Shown here piece after piece: positions 18,553 through 27,105 of a stretch of DNA of 64,000 bases (positions are counted from its first letter, which is position 1; every line of letters begins with the position of its first letter). The DNA comes from Deltaproteobacteria bacterium (lineage in GTDB: Bacteria > Desulfobacterota > Syntrophia > Syntrophales > Smithellaceae): positions 1 to 64,000 of the forward strand of contig JAAYDW010000011.1 of the NCBI GenBank assembly GCA_012729055.1, written 5' to 3'. Below the pieces are notes generated by a model. That model ran no database searches and had not been told where the DNA came from. It saw only the letters and a program-made list of their open reading frames with translations. The position numbers and the translations under genes were made by a program.

Positions 18553-19446
18553 TTATCCCGGCTGCAACCCCACCAGTCGGCCGATGCGTTCGGTCACCTG
18601 GGCATTCAATCCAAGCTTGGCGGCGAAATCTTCCAGGTAACTTTTTTCCGCCGGCGTATCCACCTCGATCGCCAGCAGAGACGCGACATACATCTGGGCC
18701 GCCAGTTCCGCCTGCCCCCGGGCGAGCGCCACAAGGGTTTCCGTTTCCATCGGCCCGCGAAGCTGTTCCTGCAAATAGCGGCGTCCATCTTCGTCCAGTC
18801 CGATTTCTTCGACTTTCCCCGTCAGGCGGTCGATTTCGTTTTGGTCAATCCGGCCATCGGCTTTGATGGCGTTGATCATCGCGCGCAAAATCAGTTCTGA
18901 GTTCTGCTCCAGCTCCTTGACTTCGGCATCGGTCTGCGGCTCCAGCAATCCCACCGGAACCTGCGTTTTGGCCTGGCCGCTGCCTTTGAGCGCATTAAAG
19001 GCCAGGGCCCCGAGCAGCGCCACAAGCCCTCCGCCCACGGCGCCGCCCAATGATTTTTTGCCGCCGCCCATAAGCGAACCGATCAGCGCCCCCAAGCTTC
19101 CTATGGCCAGATTTTTATTGCCGCCGACGGCTTTCCCCGCATCGCCCAGAAGACCGGAAAGCAAATCTCCGATGCTCCCCGCACCACCCGCGGCGCCGCC
19201 GGATTGCCCGCCGCGCAACGCGCCGGAGAGCATCTCGCCGATGCTGCCGCCGCCGCTTTTTCCCCCGCCCGGAACACCGGACAACAGATCGCCTGCGGCG
19301 CCGCCGGACGGTCCGGATGAGCGTCCCATCATTGCGGAAAGACTGTCCAGCACATTTCCTCCGCCCAGTGAATTTTTGAGCCGGTCACCGGATGACGGTG
19401 ACAAGCCCGACTGTACCACGGCTCCCAAAAGCTCGCTGATGTTCAT
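18553..19446 (-). CDS. DUF533/TerB-like domain protein
   Basis: A 297-residue protein. Residues about 1-175 are low-complexity and Gly/Ser-rich (GGAAGDLLSG-like runs) with a hydrophobic helix near 120-155 (LGALIGSLMGG, GGLVALLGALAFNAL). Residues about 185-297 match DUF533, a TerB-like all-helical domain: LRAMINAIKADGRIDQNEIDRL and later YVASLLAIEVDTPAEKSYLEDFA. Family members such as YebE are inner-membrane-associated proteins of unknown function. AGGAGG lies just before the ATG at 19446. It is divergent from the MinD-like operon. Confidence 0.85.
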   Translation of the reverse strand: MNISELLGAVVQSGLSPSSGDRLKNSLGGGNVLDSLSAMMGRSSGPSGGAAGDLLSGVPGGGKSGGGSIGEMLSGALRGGQSGGAAGGAGSIGDLLSGLLGDAGKAVGGNKNLAIGSLGALIGSLMGGGKKSLGGAVGGGLVALLGALAFNALKGSGQAKTQVPVGLLEPQTDAEVKELEQNSELILRAMINAIKADGRIDQNEIDRLTGKVEEIGLDEDGRRYLQEQLRGPMETETLVALARGQAELAAQMYVASLLAIEVDTPAEKSYLEDFAAKLGLNAQVTERIGRLVGLQPG

Positions 19447-19582
19447 TGCTCAATCCTCCTGTCGAAGATGTCCGATTAAAAAAACTGAATGCGTCCATGA
19501 TTCAGGCAGAATGTTTCGTTCGGTTTTAATCCAGCCCCGTATTTCAGAGATACCTTTTTTATCGATTTGGCAAGGGGTATTT

Positions 19583-19638
19583 CCTAGTCAAGATATCGTC
19601 AAGATATCCTTGACTAGGCAGGGGGGCTTTCTTATACT
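19583..19638 (+). promoter_or_regulatory. Strong promoter overlapping an inverted/direct repeat, upstream of the MinD-like operon
   Basis: TTGACT (19610-19615) and TATACT (19633-19638) are separated by exactly 17 bp, a near-consensus sigma70 promoter. The -35 lies in the right arm of a large inverted repeat: CCTAGTCAAGATATC at 19583-19597 pairs with GATATCCTTGACTAGG at 19603-19618 with one bulged base. The 11-mer GTCAAGATATC is also directly repeated at 19587-19597 and 19598-19608. A repressor or activator site is implied. The ATG follows at 19666 with GGAGAG upstream. Confidence 0.75.
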
Positions 19639-19665
19639 GCGAGGCAATTCGATGGAGAGAATGCC

Positions 19666-20421
19666 ATGCCTGAGATCATCGCGATTCATTCCTTTCGGGG
19701 CGGAACGGGAAAATCCAACACAGCGGCCAACCTGGCCTGCCTGCTGGCCCGGCAGGGCCGGCGCGTCGGCGTCGTGGATACGGACATCCAGTCTCCCGGC
19801 ATTCACGTGCTGTTCAACCTCGATCCGAAAGACGCGGCCCATACCTTAAACGATTTCCTCTGGGGCAAATGCGACATCGGACGCGCGGTTTACGACGTGT
19901 CCCGGATTCTCGGACCGGAAGAGCGGGGAAAGCTCTTTCTCATCCCCTCGAGCATCCGCACGGGCGACATTGCCCGGGTCCTGCATTACGGCTACGACAT
20001 CAATCTGCTCAAGGAAGGGTATCAGCAGGCCATTGAGCAGTTCGCGCTCGATTATCTTTTCATCGACACCCATCCGGGCTTAAACGAGGAGACGCTGATG
20101 TCGATCGCCATCGCCGACACCCTCCTCATTCTCCTGCGTCCCGACCAGCAGGATTACCAGGGAACGGCCGTAACAGTCGAGGTTTCCCGCGCGCTCGAGG
20201 TTCCCCGGATGTTTCTGATCGTCAACAAAGCGCCCGCCTCGCTTTGCGGCGACGCGCTGGCCGCTAAAGTCGCAGCAACCTACAATTGCGACGTGGCGGG
20301 GGTCCTGCCGCACGCCGACGAGATGATGGAGTTGGGAAGCTCCGGCATTTTTTGTCTCACGCACCCGGATTCGTCGCTTGGCCGGGCCATAGACGGCATT
20401 CTCCGGAGAATCGAGACATGA
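19666..20421 (+). CDS. MinD/ParA-family P-loop ATPase
   Basis: A 251-residue cytoplasmic ATPase with the deviant Walker A FRGGTGKSNTAANL near residues 10-23, including the signature lysine just before the loop region, and DTDIQSPGIH as the switch segment. LDYLFIDTHPG is Walker B. It lacks an obvious C-terminal amphipathic membrane helix like that of cell-division MinD, so it is more likely an orphan MinD-like ATPase than a chromosome or septum factor. It is the first gene of a compact operon. Its stop overlaps the next start (ATGA), which suggests it works with the adjoining membrane-HAMP protein. Confidence 0.88.
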   Translation: MPEIIAIHSFRGGTGKSNTAANLACLLARQGRRVGVVDTDIQSPGIHVLFNLDPKDAAHTLNDFLWGKCDIGRAVYDVSRILGPEERGKLFLIPSSIRTGDIARVLHYGYDINLLKEGYQQAIEQFALDYLFIDTHPGLNEETLMSIAIADTLLILLRPDQQDYQGTAVTVEVSRALEVPRMFLIVNKAPASLCGDALAAKVAATYNCDVAGVLPHADEMMELGSSGIFCLTHPDSSLGRAIDGILRRIET

Positions 20422-21446
20422 ATCCAGACGCAAAGAAAATCCTCCTTGCCGGGTTGATCTTTGCCGTCGTCTACGGGCTCTTGAACAGCCTTTCCAATAT
20501 TTTCCTGCTGCCGTCCGCGCCGATCATCTCCTTTCGGCCGCAGATCGCGCTGCCGATGGCCGTGGGCATTCTGGTCCACCCGCTGGCCGGCTTCATCACG
20601 GGTTTTGCGGGCAATGTGGTCGGCGACGCCATCAGCGGCTTCGGCGCTTTCAAATTCTGGAACTGGCATATCGCCAACGGTCTCATGGGCCTCATTCCCG
20701 GGCTCGCCGTTTACCGGCACATCCGCCGCATCGACACCGTCCGCGCGTTCGGCATTCTGCAGGGAAGCATCGTTTTCGCCTGCGCCGCGGGCGTCGGAAC
20801 GGCGGTCGTCCTGGATTGGCTCTTTTTGCATTTCATGACGTTTCCCGCTTCCCTCCCCTCCTGGATTCTGCCGGCGTTTCTCACCGACGCGGTAAACGGC
20901 TTCATCCTGGTTCCGGCAATTCTTCTGATTGCGGGAAGAATCGTCCTGACCCTTGAGACGCGCACGATTTTAATGATCACCGGCCTTTTGATCGCGAGCA
21001 TTCTCGCCACCGCCGGTTCGATCACCTGGGCGGTCCTCGATGATCTGGTTTCGCACGGGGCCATGGTGCAAAACTTTTACATTGCCGCCATCGTCTCCGT
21101 CGGCCTGCTGGTGATCGGATTTGTCGCTGCTGTCGTTTTTGTCCGAAAGATGACCGCGCCGCTGGCGGCGCTGGGACGCGCGGCCGAAGCCGTGGAAAAA
21201 GGCCGCTACGATCTGCCCGAACTGGCGGCCGTATCGGCGCGCGCAGACGAACTGGGACGGCTGGCCCGCATTTTCGAGCAAATGGCCGGAAAAGTCGGGG
21301 AAAGAGAAAACAGCCTTCAGCGCCAGGTCGCAGAACTGCAAATTACAATCGACCGCGAAAAACAGGCCCGCGACGTTTCCGACATCGTGGATACGGATTA
21401 TTTCCGCGCGTTGAAGGAAAAGGCCCGGAAATTCCGGGGAGCATGA
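20418..21446 (+). CDS. Membrane protein with ECF-like multi-pass domain and HAMP signalling segment
   Basis: A 342-residue protein. Residues about 5-220 contain around six hydrophobic segments with glycine-rich loops (GFITGFAGNVVGDAISGFGAF), resembling substrate-binding S components of ECF transporters. A further membrane helix near 210-240 leads into a HAMP domain (MTAPLAALGRAAEAVEKGRYD) and a coiled coil. The C-terminus DTDYFRALKEKARKFR resembles a tail I have seen on HAMP-type signalling proteins. No kinase, cyclase or methyl-accepting output domain follows, so the output is probably a partner such as the MinD-like ATPase encoded just upstream. The start at 20418 overlaps that gene. Confidence 0.65.
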   Translation: MNPDAKKILLAGLIFAVVYGLLNSLSNIFLLPSAPIISFRPQIALPMAVGILVHPLAGFITGFAGNVVGDAISGFGAFKFWNWHIANGLMGLIPGLAVYRHIRRIDTVRAFGILQGSIVFACAAGVGTAVVLDWLFLHFMTFPASLPSWILPAFLTDAVNGFILVPAILLIAGRIVLTLETRTILMITGLLIASILATAGSITWAVLDDLVSHGAMVQNFYIAAIVSVGLLVIGFVAAVVFVRKMTAPLAALGRAAEAVEKGRYDLPELAAVSARADELGRLARIFEQMAGKVGERENSLQRQVAELQITIDREKQARDVSDIVDTDYFRALKEKARKFRGA

Positions 21447-21456
21447 GGAAAGCAGC

Positions 21457-22443
21457 ATGGACGTTATGGCAGCGGCGGTTTTCAACGGCAAACTCACCTA
21501 CGTCGAGGATTATCCTGTGCCGCAAATCAGGCCCGGCTGGGCGAAAATTCGCGTCAGGCTCGCCGGCATCTGCAAAACGGACATGGAAATTCTGAAAGGG
21601 TACAAGGGATTTGAAGGCGTGCTGGGGCATGAGTTTGTCGGCCACGTGGATCAGTGCGAAGAGGCTTCCTGGATCGGAAGGAGAGTGGTGGGCGAAATCA
21701 ACGCCGCCTGCGGGCAGTGCGACTGGTGCCGCTGCGATCTGGGGCGTCACTGCCCGAACCGCTCGACCCTCGGCATCTCCCGCCTCGACGGCTGCATGGC
21801 CGACTACTGCGTCCTGCCCGTCGCGAACCTCCTTGCGGTCCCGGATCATCTCTCGGACGAACGCGCGGTTCTTGTCGAGCCCTTGTCTGCGGCCTGCGAG
21901 ATTCTGGAGCAGCTGCGGCCCGCGGGCAACGAGCGGGCGGTGGTCCTCGGCGACGGGCGTTTAGGCATTTTGTGCGCCTGGGTGCTTGCCACGGTCCTTT
22001 CGGATGTTACGGTCGTGGGGCATCATCCGGAAAAGCTGGAGATCCTCCGGTGGCGAAATATCCGGACCGCTCTTAAAGAAAAGAATGTTATGCCCGGCGC
22101 GGACATCGTCGTGGAGGCCACCGGGTCGGGCGCGGGAATTGTCGCAGCCATGGCGCTGTGCCGGCCGCGTGGAACGATTGTGATGAAATCCACCGTCGCC
22201 GTTTCCGGCGACGTCAATCTGGCGCCGATCGTTGTGAACGAACAGACAGTTCTGGGATCACGCTGCGGACGCTTTGCCGACGGGCTCAGCATCATGCGCG
22301 AGTTTCCGGACATGCCGCTCGACCGGCTTTTCACCGCCCGCTATCCGCTGGCGCGCGTTCGGGAGGCCTTTGTCCGGGCGACGCAAAGCGACGCCCTCAA
22401 AGTGCTGCTGGATATTTCACCCTCAGACGAAGAGAAAGAATAA
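21457..22443 (+). CDS. Zinc-dependent medium-chain dehydrogenase (MDR/alcohol dehydrogenase family)
   Basis: A 328-residue MDR protein. Catalytic zinc ligands are seen in GICKTD (Cys) and GHEFVGH (His-Glu). The structural zinc site is the four-cysteine lobe CGQCDWCRCDLGRHC near residues 86-100. The Rossmann part has a weakened glycine motif, VVLGDGRLGILCAWV. It probably oxidises or reduces an alcohol/aldehyde with NAD(P). It lies ten bases after the HAMP-protein gene, and its stop overlaps the next start as TAATG, so it belongs to the MinD-like operon. Confidence 0.88.
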   Translation: MDVMAAAVFNGKLTYVEDYPVPQIRPGWAKIRVRLAGICKTDMEILKGYKGFEGVLGHEFVGHVDQCEEASWIGRRVVGEINAACGQCDWCRCDLGRHCPNRSTLGISRLDGCMADYCVLPVANLLAVPDHLSDERAVLVEPLSAACEILEQLRPAGNERAVVLGDGRLGILCAWVLATVLSDVTVVGHHPEKLEILRWRNIRTALKEKNVMPGADIVVEATGSGAGIVAAMALCRPRGTIVMKSTVAVSGDVNLAPIVVNEQTVLGSRCGRFADGLSIMREFPDMPLDRLFTARYPLARVREAFVRATQSDALKVLLDISPSDEEKE

Positions 22444-24992
22444 TGATGAAACGCGACGTTGGCGACATGCTTACGACCCTGATCCGGACTCAGGCCGACC
22501 GGGAAGCGCGGGAAACAACGGCCGGCGCATTCGAGGAACTGGCGACGCTCGGCGCGGCGCCGCTTCGGCAGAGCGACCGGCACATCGCCCTCGATCTTTC
22601 CCGGATCCGCGTTTTCCGCAACCTGCATACGTTTGTTTCGCTTCTGGCGGAGGAGGTCATCGAACAGTGCGCCTTCGGCGCCGCCGATATCATGGTGCGC
22701 CGCAAAGTGGATCCCCGCCTGACGCCGGAACTGGCCGCCGCCGGTCTGGACTGGGTGACGATTTATGTGCGGCTCGACGCGGCCGAAGGGCTGCCCTTCA
22801 ATCACCGGAGTTTCGGCTTGCGCCTGCAGATGATTTTCCGGGCGCTCCAGACCGAACGGTGGGGCGGCGCGCTCTTTCCCGGCTACTTCGGCCTGCAATC
22901 GCCCGAGGCCGCGGCGCCGCCCGCTCTGCTGTTCCCGTTTCATCTCCACGACGCTGAGGATCCGGGCGGTCATTACTATCTGGTGGAGCACAGCCGGCCG
23001 GGCCGTTTTCTGCGCATCACCATCGAAGACGCGGACCATTCGCGCCTGCAGCTCAAACACATTCCCCATCGCGTGGTCGATCAGCCGCTCAGACGCTCTT
23101 TTTTTGCCGACATTTTTTCGACGGCCGAAAAAATCCATCAGGGCATATTGCACGACGCCCTGAACCACCGAGCCGAGCATGTGGAAACGGCGGCGCAGCT
23201 GCCGGACTTTTTCGCTTATCTGAAGCAAACCGGCCTGCCCCGCGTGCAGCAAATCCGCTTCACCTGGCCCACCGACGACCGGCAGATGATTTTTCTGGAA
23301 AAAAGCGACGCCGCCGCCCTGAGCGAATCGCTCGGCATGCTGGTCAAAGAGATTCAACTCCTCGAAGACCCGGCCGTTTTGCAGATGCTGGCGCAGGGGC
23401 AGACCGTCGAGATGATTTCCGGAGCGTTTCACATCTACTGCGACGTTTCCCGCTGGGGCGCCTGCCTCAACGTGAGTTTCGACGAAATCCGCGAGAAACA
23501 GGATCTGGCGGATTACCTGGCGCCGATGAAAGCGCTGGAAGCGGCGCTCGCGCGCCGGCCGCGGGCGCTGGCGGGCGTGAGGCTTTTCGTCATCCACCAT
23601 GCGACCGCCGAAGTGCTCGGCCTGTTAAAAGCGTTTGCCGACGCCGGCTGCGAAACGCTTGCGACCTTTTTTGTCCAGTACGCGGGCATTGTGCCGGACG
23701 CCTATCTGGAAACTTTGATGAGCCTGCCTCCGGAAACGTTCCGCTTTTACGGCCTCCAGAAAATGGAATCGCGCCTGAAGCTGGGCGGCGCCTACCTGCT
23801 GTCGCGCCAGTTCACGCCGCTTGACGACGATTGTGCCGTCGATCAGGCGCTGGCGGACGAAGCTCCGGATTTCCTGGGCGCCATGCGCCTGGCGGCAGGA
23901 CACTTTTTTTTGAAGGAAACCGCTTCGGCCCGCCTGGCGAACCGGCAGATGCTCCTGGTGGAAGACGGCGGTTACCTCGCGCCGCTTCTGAACCGCTTCT
24001 GCCTGGAAGGCAAAACCATCGGAGACGTTTTCGCAGCCTTCCGCCTGCCTTTGACCGCGGACGATGGCGCCATGCTGTTTTCGGACTGGCTCGCCCCGGT
24101 CTTTGCCGGTAGCGTAGAACACACGAAAAACGGCTACGATTACGTAAACGAGGTGGTTCAGGCTCTCGGAAAGCTCCGGTTTCCGGCGGCCAGCATCGCC
24201 GTCTCGGATTTAAAAAGAGGCCCGGAGGCGCAAGCCTGCGCCATCTCGATTCTCAACGCCGTAGAAAGTATTCTTCACCGTCTGGGCCTGATCTTTTCCC
24301 GCCGCAACGTCGTCCTTTTGGGCTCGGCCGGCGCCATCGGCGGCTTTCTCAAGGCGGAGCTTAGCCGCCGCCTGGCCGAAGGCAGCCTCTGCGGCGTGGA
24401 CATCGCCGCCGGAAACGGCGCTGAGGGCGGCATTCGGGAAGTCCGCACCCTCGACGATCTGGAAAGCGGCGTTTTGAGAAACGCCGACATGTTCATCGGC
24501 GTGACCGGCCAATCTCTTTTGCAGCGCAGCCATCTGGAGGAAATTCTCCTTCACGGCCGGCAGCCGGCCGTATTTTTAATCAGCGGCTCGACCAAGACGG
24601 TGGAGTTTGCCGACGCGCAAAATTACCTGCAATCTCTGCGCGACGCTCCGGATGCGCGCGTGGGCGACCGGGCCGCAAGCGTCGACTTCGTACCCTTGCG
24701 GGATTTGCAGACCGGCATCCTGCAAGGGTACGAAGTCCGGCTGCGTTTTACCGATCGTCCCTCCGGCGACAAGATCATCTATCTTTTAGGCGGAGGCATG
24801 CCGCTCAACTTCCTGTACTACGGCATCCCCCGGGAAATCATAGACGAGGTCATGGCCCAGCTCTTTTGCGTGTCCTGCGGCCTGGTCCGGCGCCGGCGCG
24901 CAGGCGATCCGCTGCCGCCTGCGCTCCTGGCGGTGGACCGCGAAATCGATTCCGACGCCGATTGGCTCGTCGGCGAAGGAAAAATTTTCTAA
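22443..24992 (+). CDS. Uncharacterised 849-residue protein with AdoHcy-hydrolase-like NAD-binding region
   Basis: The N-terminal 480 residues match nothing I recognise. From about residue 500 the sequence looks like the NAD-binding part of S-adenosylhomocysteine hydrolase: LLVEDGGYLAPLLNR, EHTKNGYDYVN, VVLLGSAGAIGGFLKAEL near 623, ADMFIGVTGQSLL near 680 and PAVFLISGSTKTVEF. The usual SAHH catalytic cysteine-containing segment is not evident, so it may bind NAD and a ligand without being an AdoHcy hydrolase. Translation starts at tandem ATGs overlapping the MDR gene stop. It is the fourth and last gene of the operon. Confidence 0.6.
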   Translation: MMKRDVGDMLTTLIRTQADREARETTAGAFEELATLGAAPLRQSDRHIALDLSRIRVFRNLHTFVSLLAEEVIEQCAFGAADIMVRRKVDPRLTPELAAAGLDWVTIYVRLDAAEGLPFNHRSFGLRLQMIFRALQTERWGGALFPGYFGLQSPEAAAPPALLFPFHLHDAEDPGGHYYLVEHSRPGRFLRITIEDADHSRLQLKHIPHRVVDQPLRRSFFADIFSTAEKIHQGILHDALNHRAEHVETAAQLPDFFAYLKQTGLPRVQQIRFTWPTDDRQMIFLEKSDAAALSESLGMLVKEIQLLEDPAVLQMLAQGQTVEMISGAFHIYCDVSRWGACLNVSFDEIREKQDLADYLAPMKALEAALARRPRALAGVRLFVIHHATAEVLGLLKAFADAGCETLATFFVQYAGIVPDAYLETLMSLPPETFRFYGLQKMESRLKLGGAYLLSRQFTPLDDDCAVDQALADEAPDFLGAMRLAAGHFFLKETASARLANRQMLLVEDGGYLAPLLNRFCLEGKTIGDVFAAFRLPLTADDGAMLFSDWLAPVFAGSVEHTKNGYDYVNEVVQALGKLRFPAASIAVSDLKRGPEAQACAISILNAVESILHRLGLIFSRRNVVLLGSAGAIGGFLKAELSRRLAEGSLCGVDIAAGNGAEGGIREVRTLDDLESGVLRNADMFIGVTGQSLLQRSHLEEILLHGRQPAVFLISGSTKTVEFADAQNYLQSLRDAPDARVGDRAASVDFVPLRDLQTGILQGYEVRLRFTDRPSGDKIIYLLGGGMPLNFLYYGIPREIIDEVMAQLFCVSCGLVRRRRAGDPLPPALLAVDREIDSDADWLVGEGKIF

Positions 24993-25197
24993 GATCCGGC
25001 GCATGCGCCTCCCGGATGCGCCGCGGACGAAAAAATACCGAACCTGACTCCCGAAAAAAGGAATTTGTTGTACACGCGATACGACTGTGTGGTACAATTG
25101 CTCCGGCAAAAAAAGACGCCGGGCTTTCGCTCCGGGCCGCTTCACCCCGTCCCGGACGACTTTTGCGCCGTTCAAAAAAAGAAGAAGGAAATCTTCC

Positions 25198-25530
25198 ATG
25201 AAAAAGGTTTCGAACGCTTTGTTTTTTGTGCTGGCCGCGGCTGTTTTCGGAACCGGACTGATTGCGGGGTGCGCGATGGCCGAGGAAGACAAGATCACCC
25301 AAAAAGACGGCGTGACCGTGTATACGCCCGGCAGCCGGGCCGGGAAAGCGGTCATAGATGAGGAAAACGCCCGGCCCATGCCCCTGCCTCAAGCCACCAT
25401 CAAACCCGGCGACGCCACGGTAAAATCAGCCCCGCCCAAGGGCGAGCCCGGAGTGGCGGCCGGCTCCGAAGGCGACGACGCCAAAGACACAGCGGAAACA
25501 GGAACGACGAAGGTTCAAAAAAAGCAATAG
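25198..25530 (+). CDS. Small exported protein, paralogue of the neighbouring protease pro-region
   Basis: A 110-residue protein. It has a signal peptide (MKKVSNALFFVLAAAVFGTG) with a possible lipobox IAGC at Cys22, although cleavage after AMA is also possible. The mature part KITQKDGVTVYTPGSRAG and ARPMPLPQATIKP aligns with KVSQIGKLTVYSHDSQAS and ALPMPLPQAAIKP of the protease encoded 160 bp downstream; no catalytic domain follows. The C-terminal third is charged and low-complexity. AAGGAA precedes the ATG at 25198. The inferred role is an inhibitor, chaperone or decoy of that protease. Confidence 0.75.
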   Translation: MKKVSNALFFVLAAAVFGTGLIAGCAMAEEDKITQKDGVTVYTPGSRAGKAVIDEENARPMPLPQATIKPGDATVKSAPPKGEPGVAAGSEGDDAKDTAETGTTKVQKKQ

Positions 25531-25691
25531 GCTGCTATCCGGAAATCCGGCGCTTATGAAAAACCTGCCGGCTTCTGATTGGGCTTGAATCGGGACACAA
25601 GATTTGCTAATGATCGCTTCGCTTCGCAGGAACATTGTGCTATGTGTCATATGATTTCCAACCACGTTTTAACCACCAAAGGAGAAAGACC

Positions 25692-26855
25692 ATGAAGAAG
25701 ATTTCCGGAGTATTGAGTTTGGCTCTGTCCGCGGCGCTGTGTCTGATGGGAGGGTTTTCCTCCTATGCGGCCGACGGCGGAAAAGTGTCGCAGATCGGCA
25801 AATTAACCGTTTATTCCCACGACAGCCAGGCGTCGGGGGATGCCGCCATCGATTATGACCGCGCCCTTCCCATGCCTCTGCCGCAGGCCGCGATCAAACC
25901 CAGCGGCGTCGCCGCTGCGGCGCGGCCCAGCGGAGCTCCGGGATTTCAGCCCGGCTTCCGGGGAAGCGTCATCACCAGCGGAACGGTAACAGATTTATCC
26001 GCGACCGCAGGGCCCAGGGCCGCGCAGAGCTCAGCCCAGCCCATGGAATTCGGACTCACAAATATTCCCTACACCACAAGCCGTGTGGATTGGGGAACGA
26101 ACAACGCCTTTTCCAAGACGTTCCCCTACCGCGCCGCGGGCAAACTGTACTTCAACATCGGGTCGAACACCTACGTATGCAGCGCCTCCCTGATCAAGAC
26201 CGGCGTGATCGTGACCGCCGCGCACTGCGTCGCGGACTTCGGCGCGTCGACATTTTATACCAACTGGAAGTATATCCCCGCCCTTTACGGCACCACCAAA
26301 CCTTACGGAACGTGGAGTACGGTGGCCGCTTATGTCATGAGCTCCTATCTTAACGGAACGGATCCCTGCGCCCAGTCCGGCGTGGTCTGCCAAAACGATG
26401 TTGCCGTGCTGGTCGTAAAACCGACTTTCATGGGGTATCCCGGCAAGAAGACCGGCTGGTTCGGATACGGCTGGAACGGCTATGGATTCAATTCCCTCAA
26501 TCAGGCCCTGATTCAACAGTTGGGGTATCCCGTTTCCCACGACAGCGGTCTCAAAATGCAGCGGACCGATTCCCAGGGGTATGTCGACGGCGCCGCGGCA
26601 GGAAACACGGTATGGGGATCGCGGCAGACCGGCGGCTCGAGCGGTGGACCGGAAGTCGTCAATCTGGGCTATGTCGCCAACCTCAACGGCATTTCCGTCG
26701 GGTCCGATGCGAACACCAACGTGGTTGTCGGCGTCACGAGCTGGGGGTACACGGACCAGGTCTACAAAGCCCAGGGGGCAAGCCCCTTTACCTCGAACAA
26801 TATCGTGCCGCTGGTAAACGCGGCCTGCTCCGCTTATCCGAAAGCCTGCCAGTAA
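25692..26855 (+). CDS. Secreted trypsin-like serine protease (S1, V8-like)
   Basis: A 387-residue exported protease. It has a signal peptide (MKKISGVLSLALSAALCLMGG), a pro-region of about 100 residues containing MPLPQAAIKP, and a chymotrypsin-fold domain. The catalytic triad is visible: H178 in VTAAHCVAD, D236 in NDVAVLVV and S317 in GGSSGGPEV. Paired cysteines around the active site suggest disulfides and an extracytoplasmic location. The ATG at 25692 has AAAGGAG upstream. Two hairpin terminators follow the stop. The preceding gene encodes a stand-alone version of the pro-region. Confidence 0.9.
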   Translation: MKKISGVLSLALSAALCLMGGFSSYAADGGKVSQIGKLTVYSHDSQASGDAAIDYDRALPMPLPQAAIKPSGVAAAARPSGAPGFQPGFRGSVITSGTVTDLSATAGPRAAQSSAQPMEFGLTNIPYTTSRVDWGTNNAFSKTFPYRAAGKLYFNIGSNTYVCSASLIKTGVIVTAAHCVADFGASTFYTNWKYIPALYGTTKPYGTWSTVAAYVMSSYLNGTDPCAQSGVVCQNDVAVLVVKPTFMGYPGKKTGWFGYGWNGYGFNSLNQALIQQLGYPVSHDSGLKMQRTDSQGYVDGAAAGNTVWGSRQTGGSSGGPEVVNLGYVANLNGISVGSDANTNVVVGVTSWGYTDQVYKAQGASPFTSNNIVPLVNAACSAYPKACQ

Positions 26856-26875
26856 CCGCGGCCTTGGGATAGAGA

Positions 26876-26899
26876 GCCGTCGCGCAGGACGGCTTTTTT
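26876..26899 (+). terminator. Rho-independent terminator of the protease gene
   Basis: GCCGTC (26876-26881) pairs with GACGGC (26888-26893) and is followed at once by six T residues. Confidence 0.85.
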
Positions 26900-26915
26900 C
26901 TCATTTGCAGTTCAA

Positions 26916-26951
26916 ACGGGCGATTGCCAACAAAGGCAATCGCCCGTTTTT
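26916..26951 (+). terminator. Second rho-independent terminator
   Basis: CGGGCGATTGCC and GGCAATCGCCCG form a perfect 12-bp stem with a six-base loop, followed by TTTTT. The A-rich left flank gives the minus strand a shorter T run, so it may also stop transcripts arriving from the TPR gene. The remainder, up to 27105, holds no gene. Confidence 0.85.
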
Positions 26952-27105
26952 GCAGCTGTGGCGCCATCGGCCTGTTTCCCTCGCGGTCGATAAACGGAGG
27001 AATCGCCTTGATCGAAGCGCCCGGCACATGGCTATTTATCAACACCTGCCCCAAGAGCGGGTTTGCCGCAGGTTTGATAATTTTCTCTTTTCGGCAGTTC
27101 CCTTT

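Noticed and set aside
20286..20417. Longer N-terminus for the ECF/HAMP membrane protein
   Set aside because: The extension is antisense-like Arg/Pro-rich sequence overlapping the MinD-like gene; the ATG at 20418 gives an ATGA overlap and a normal membrane start.
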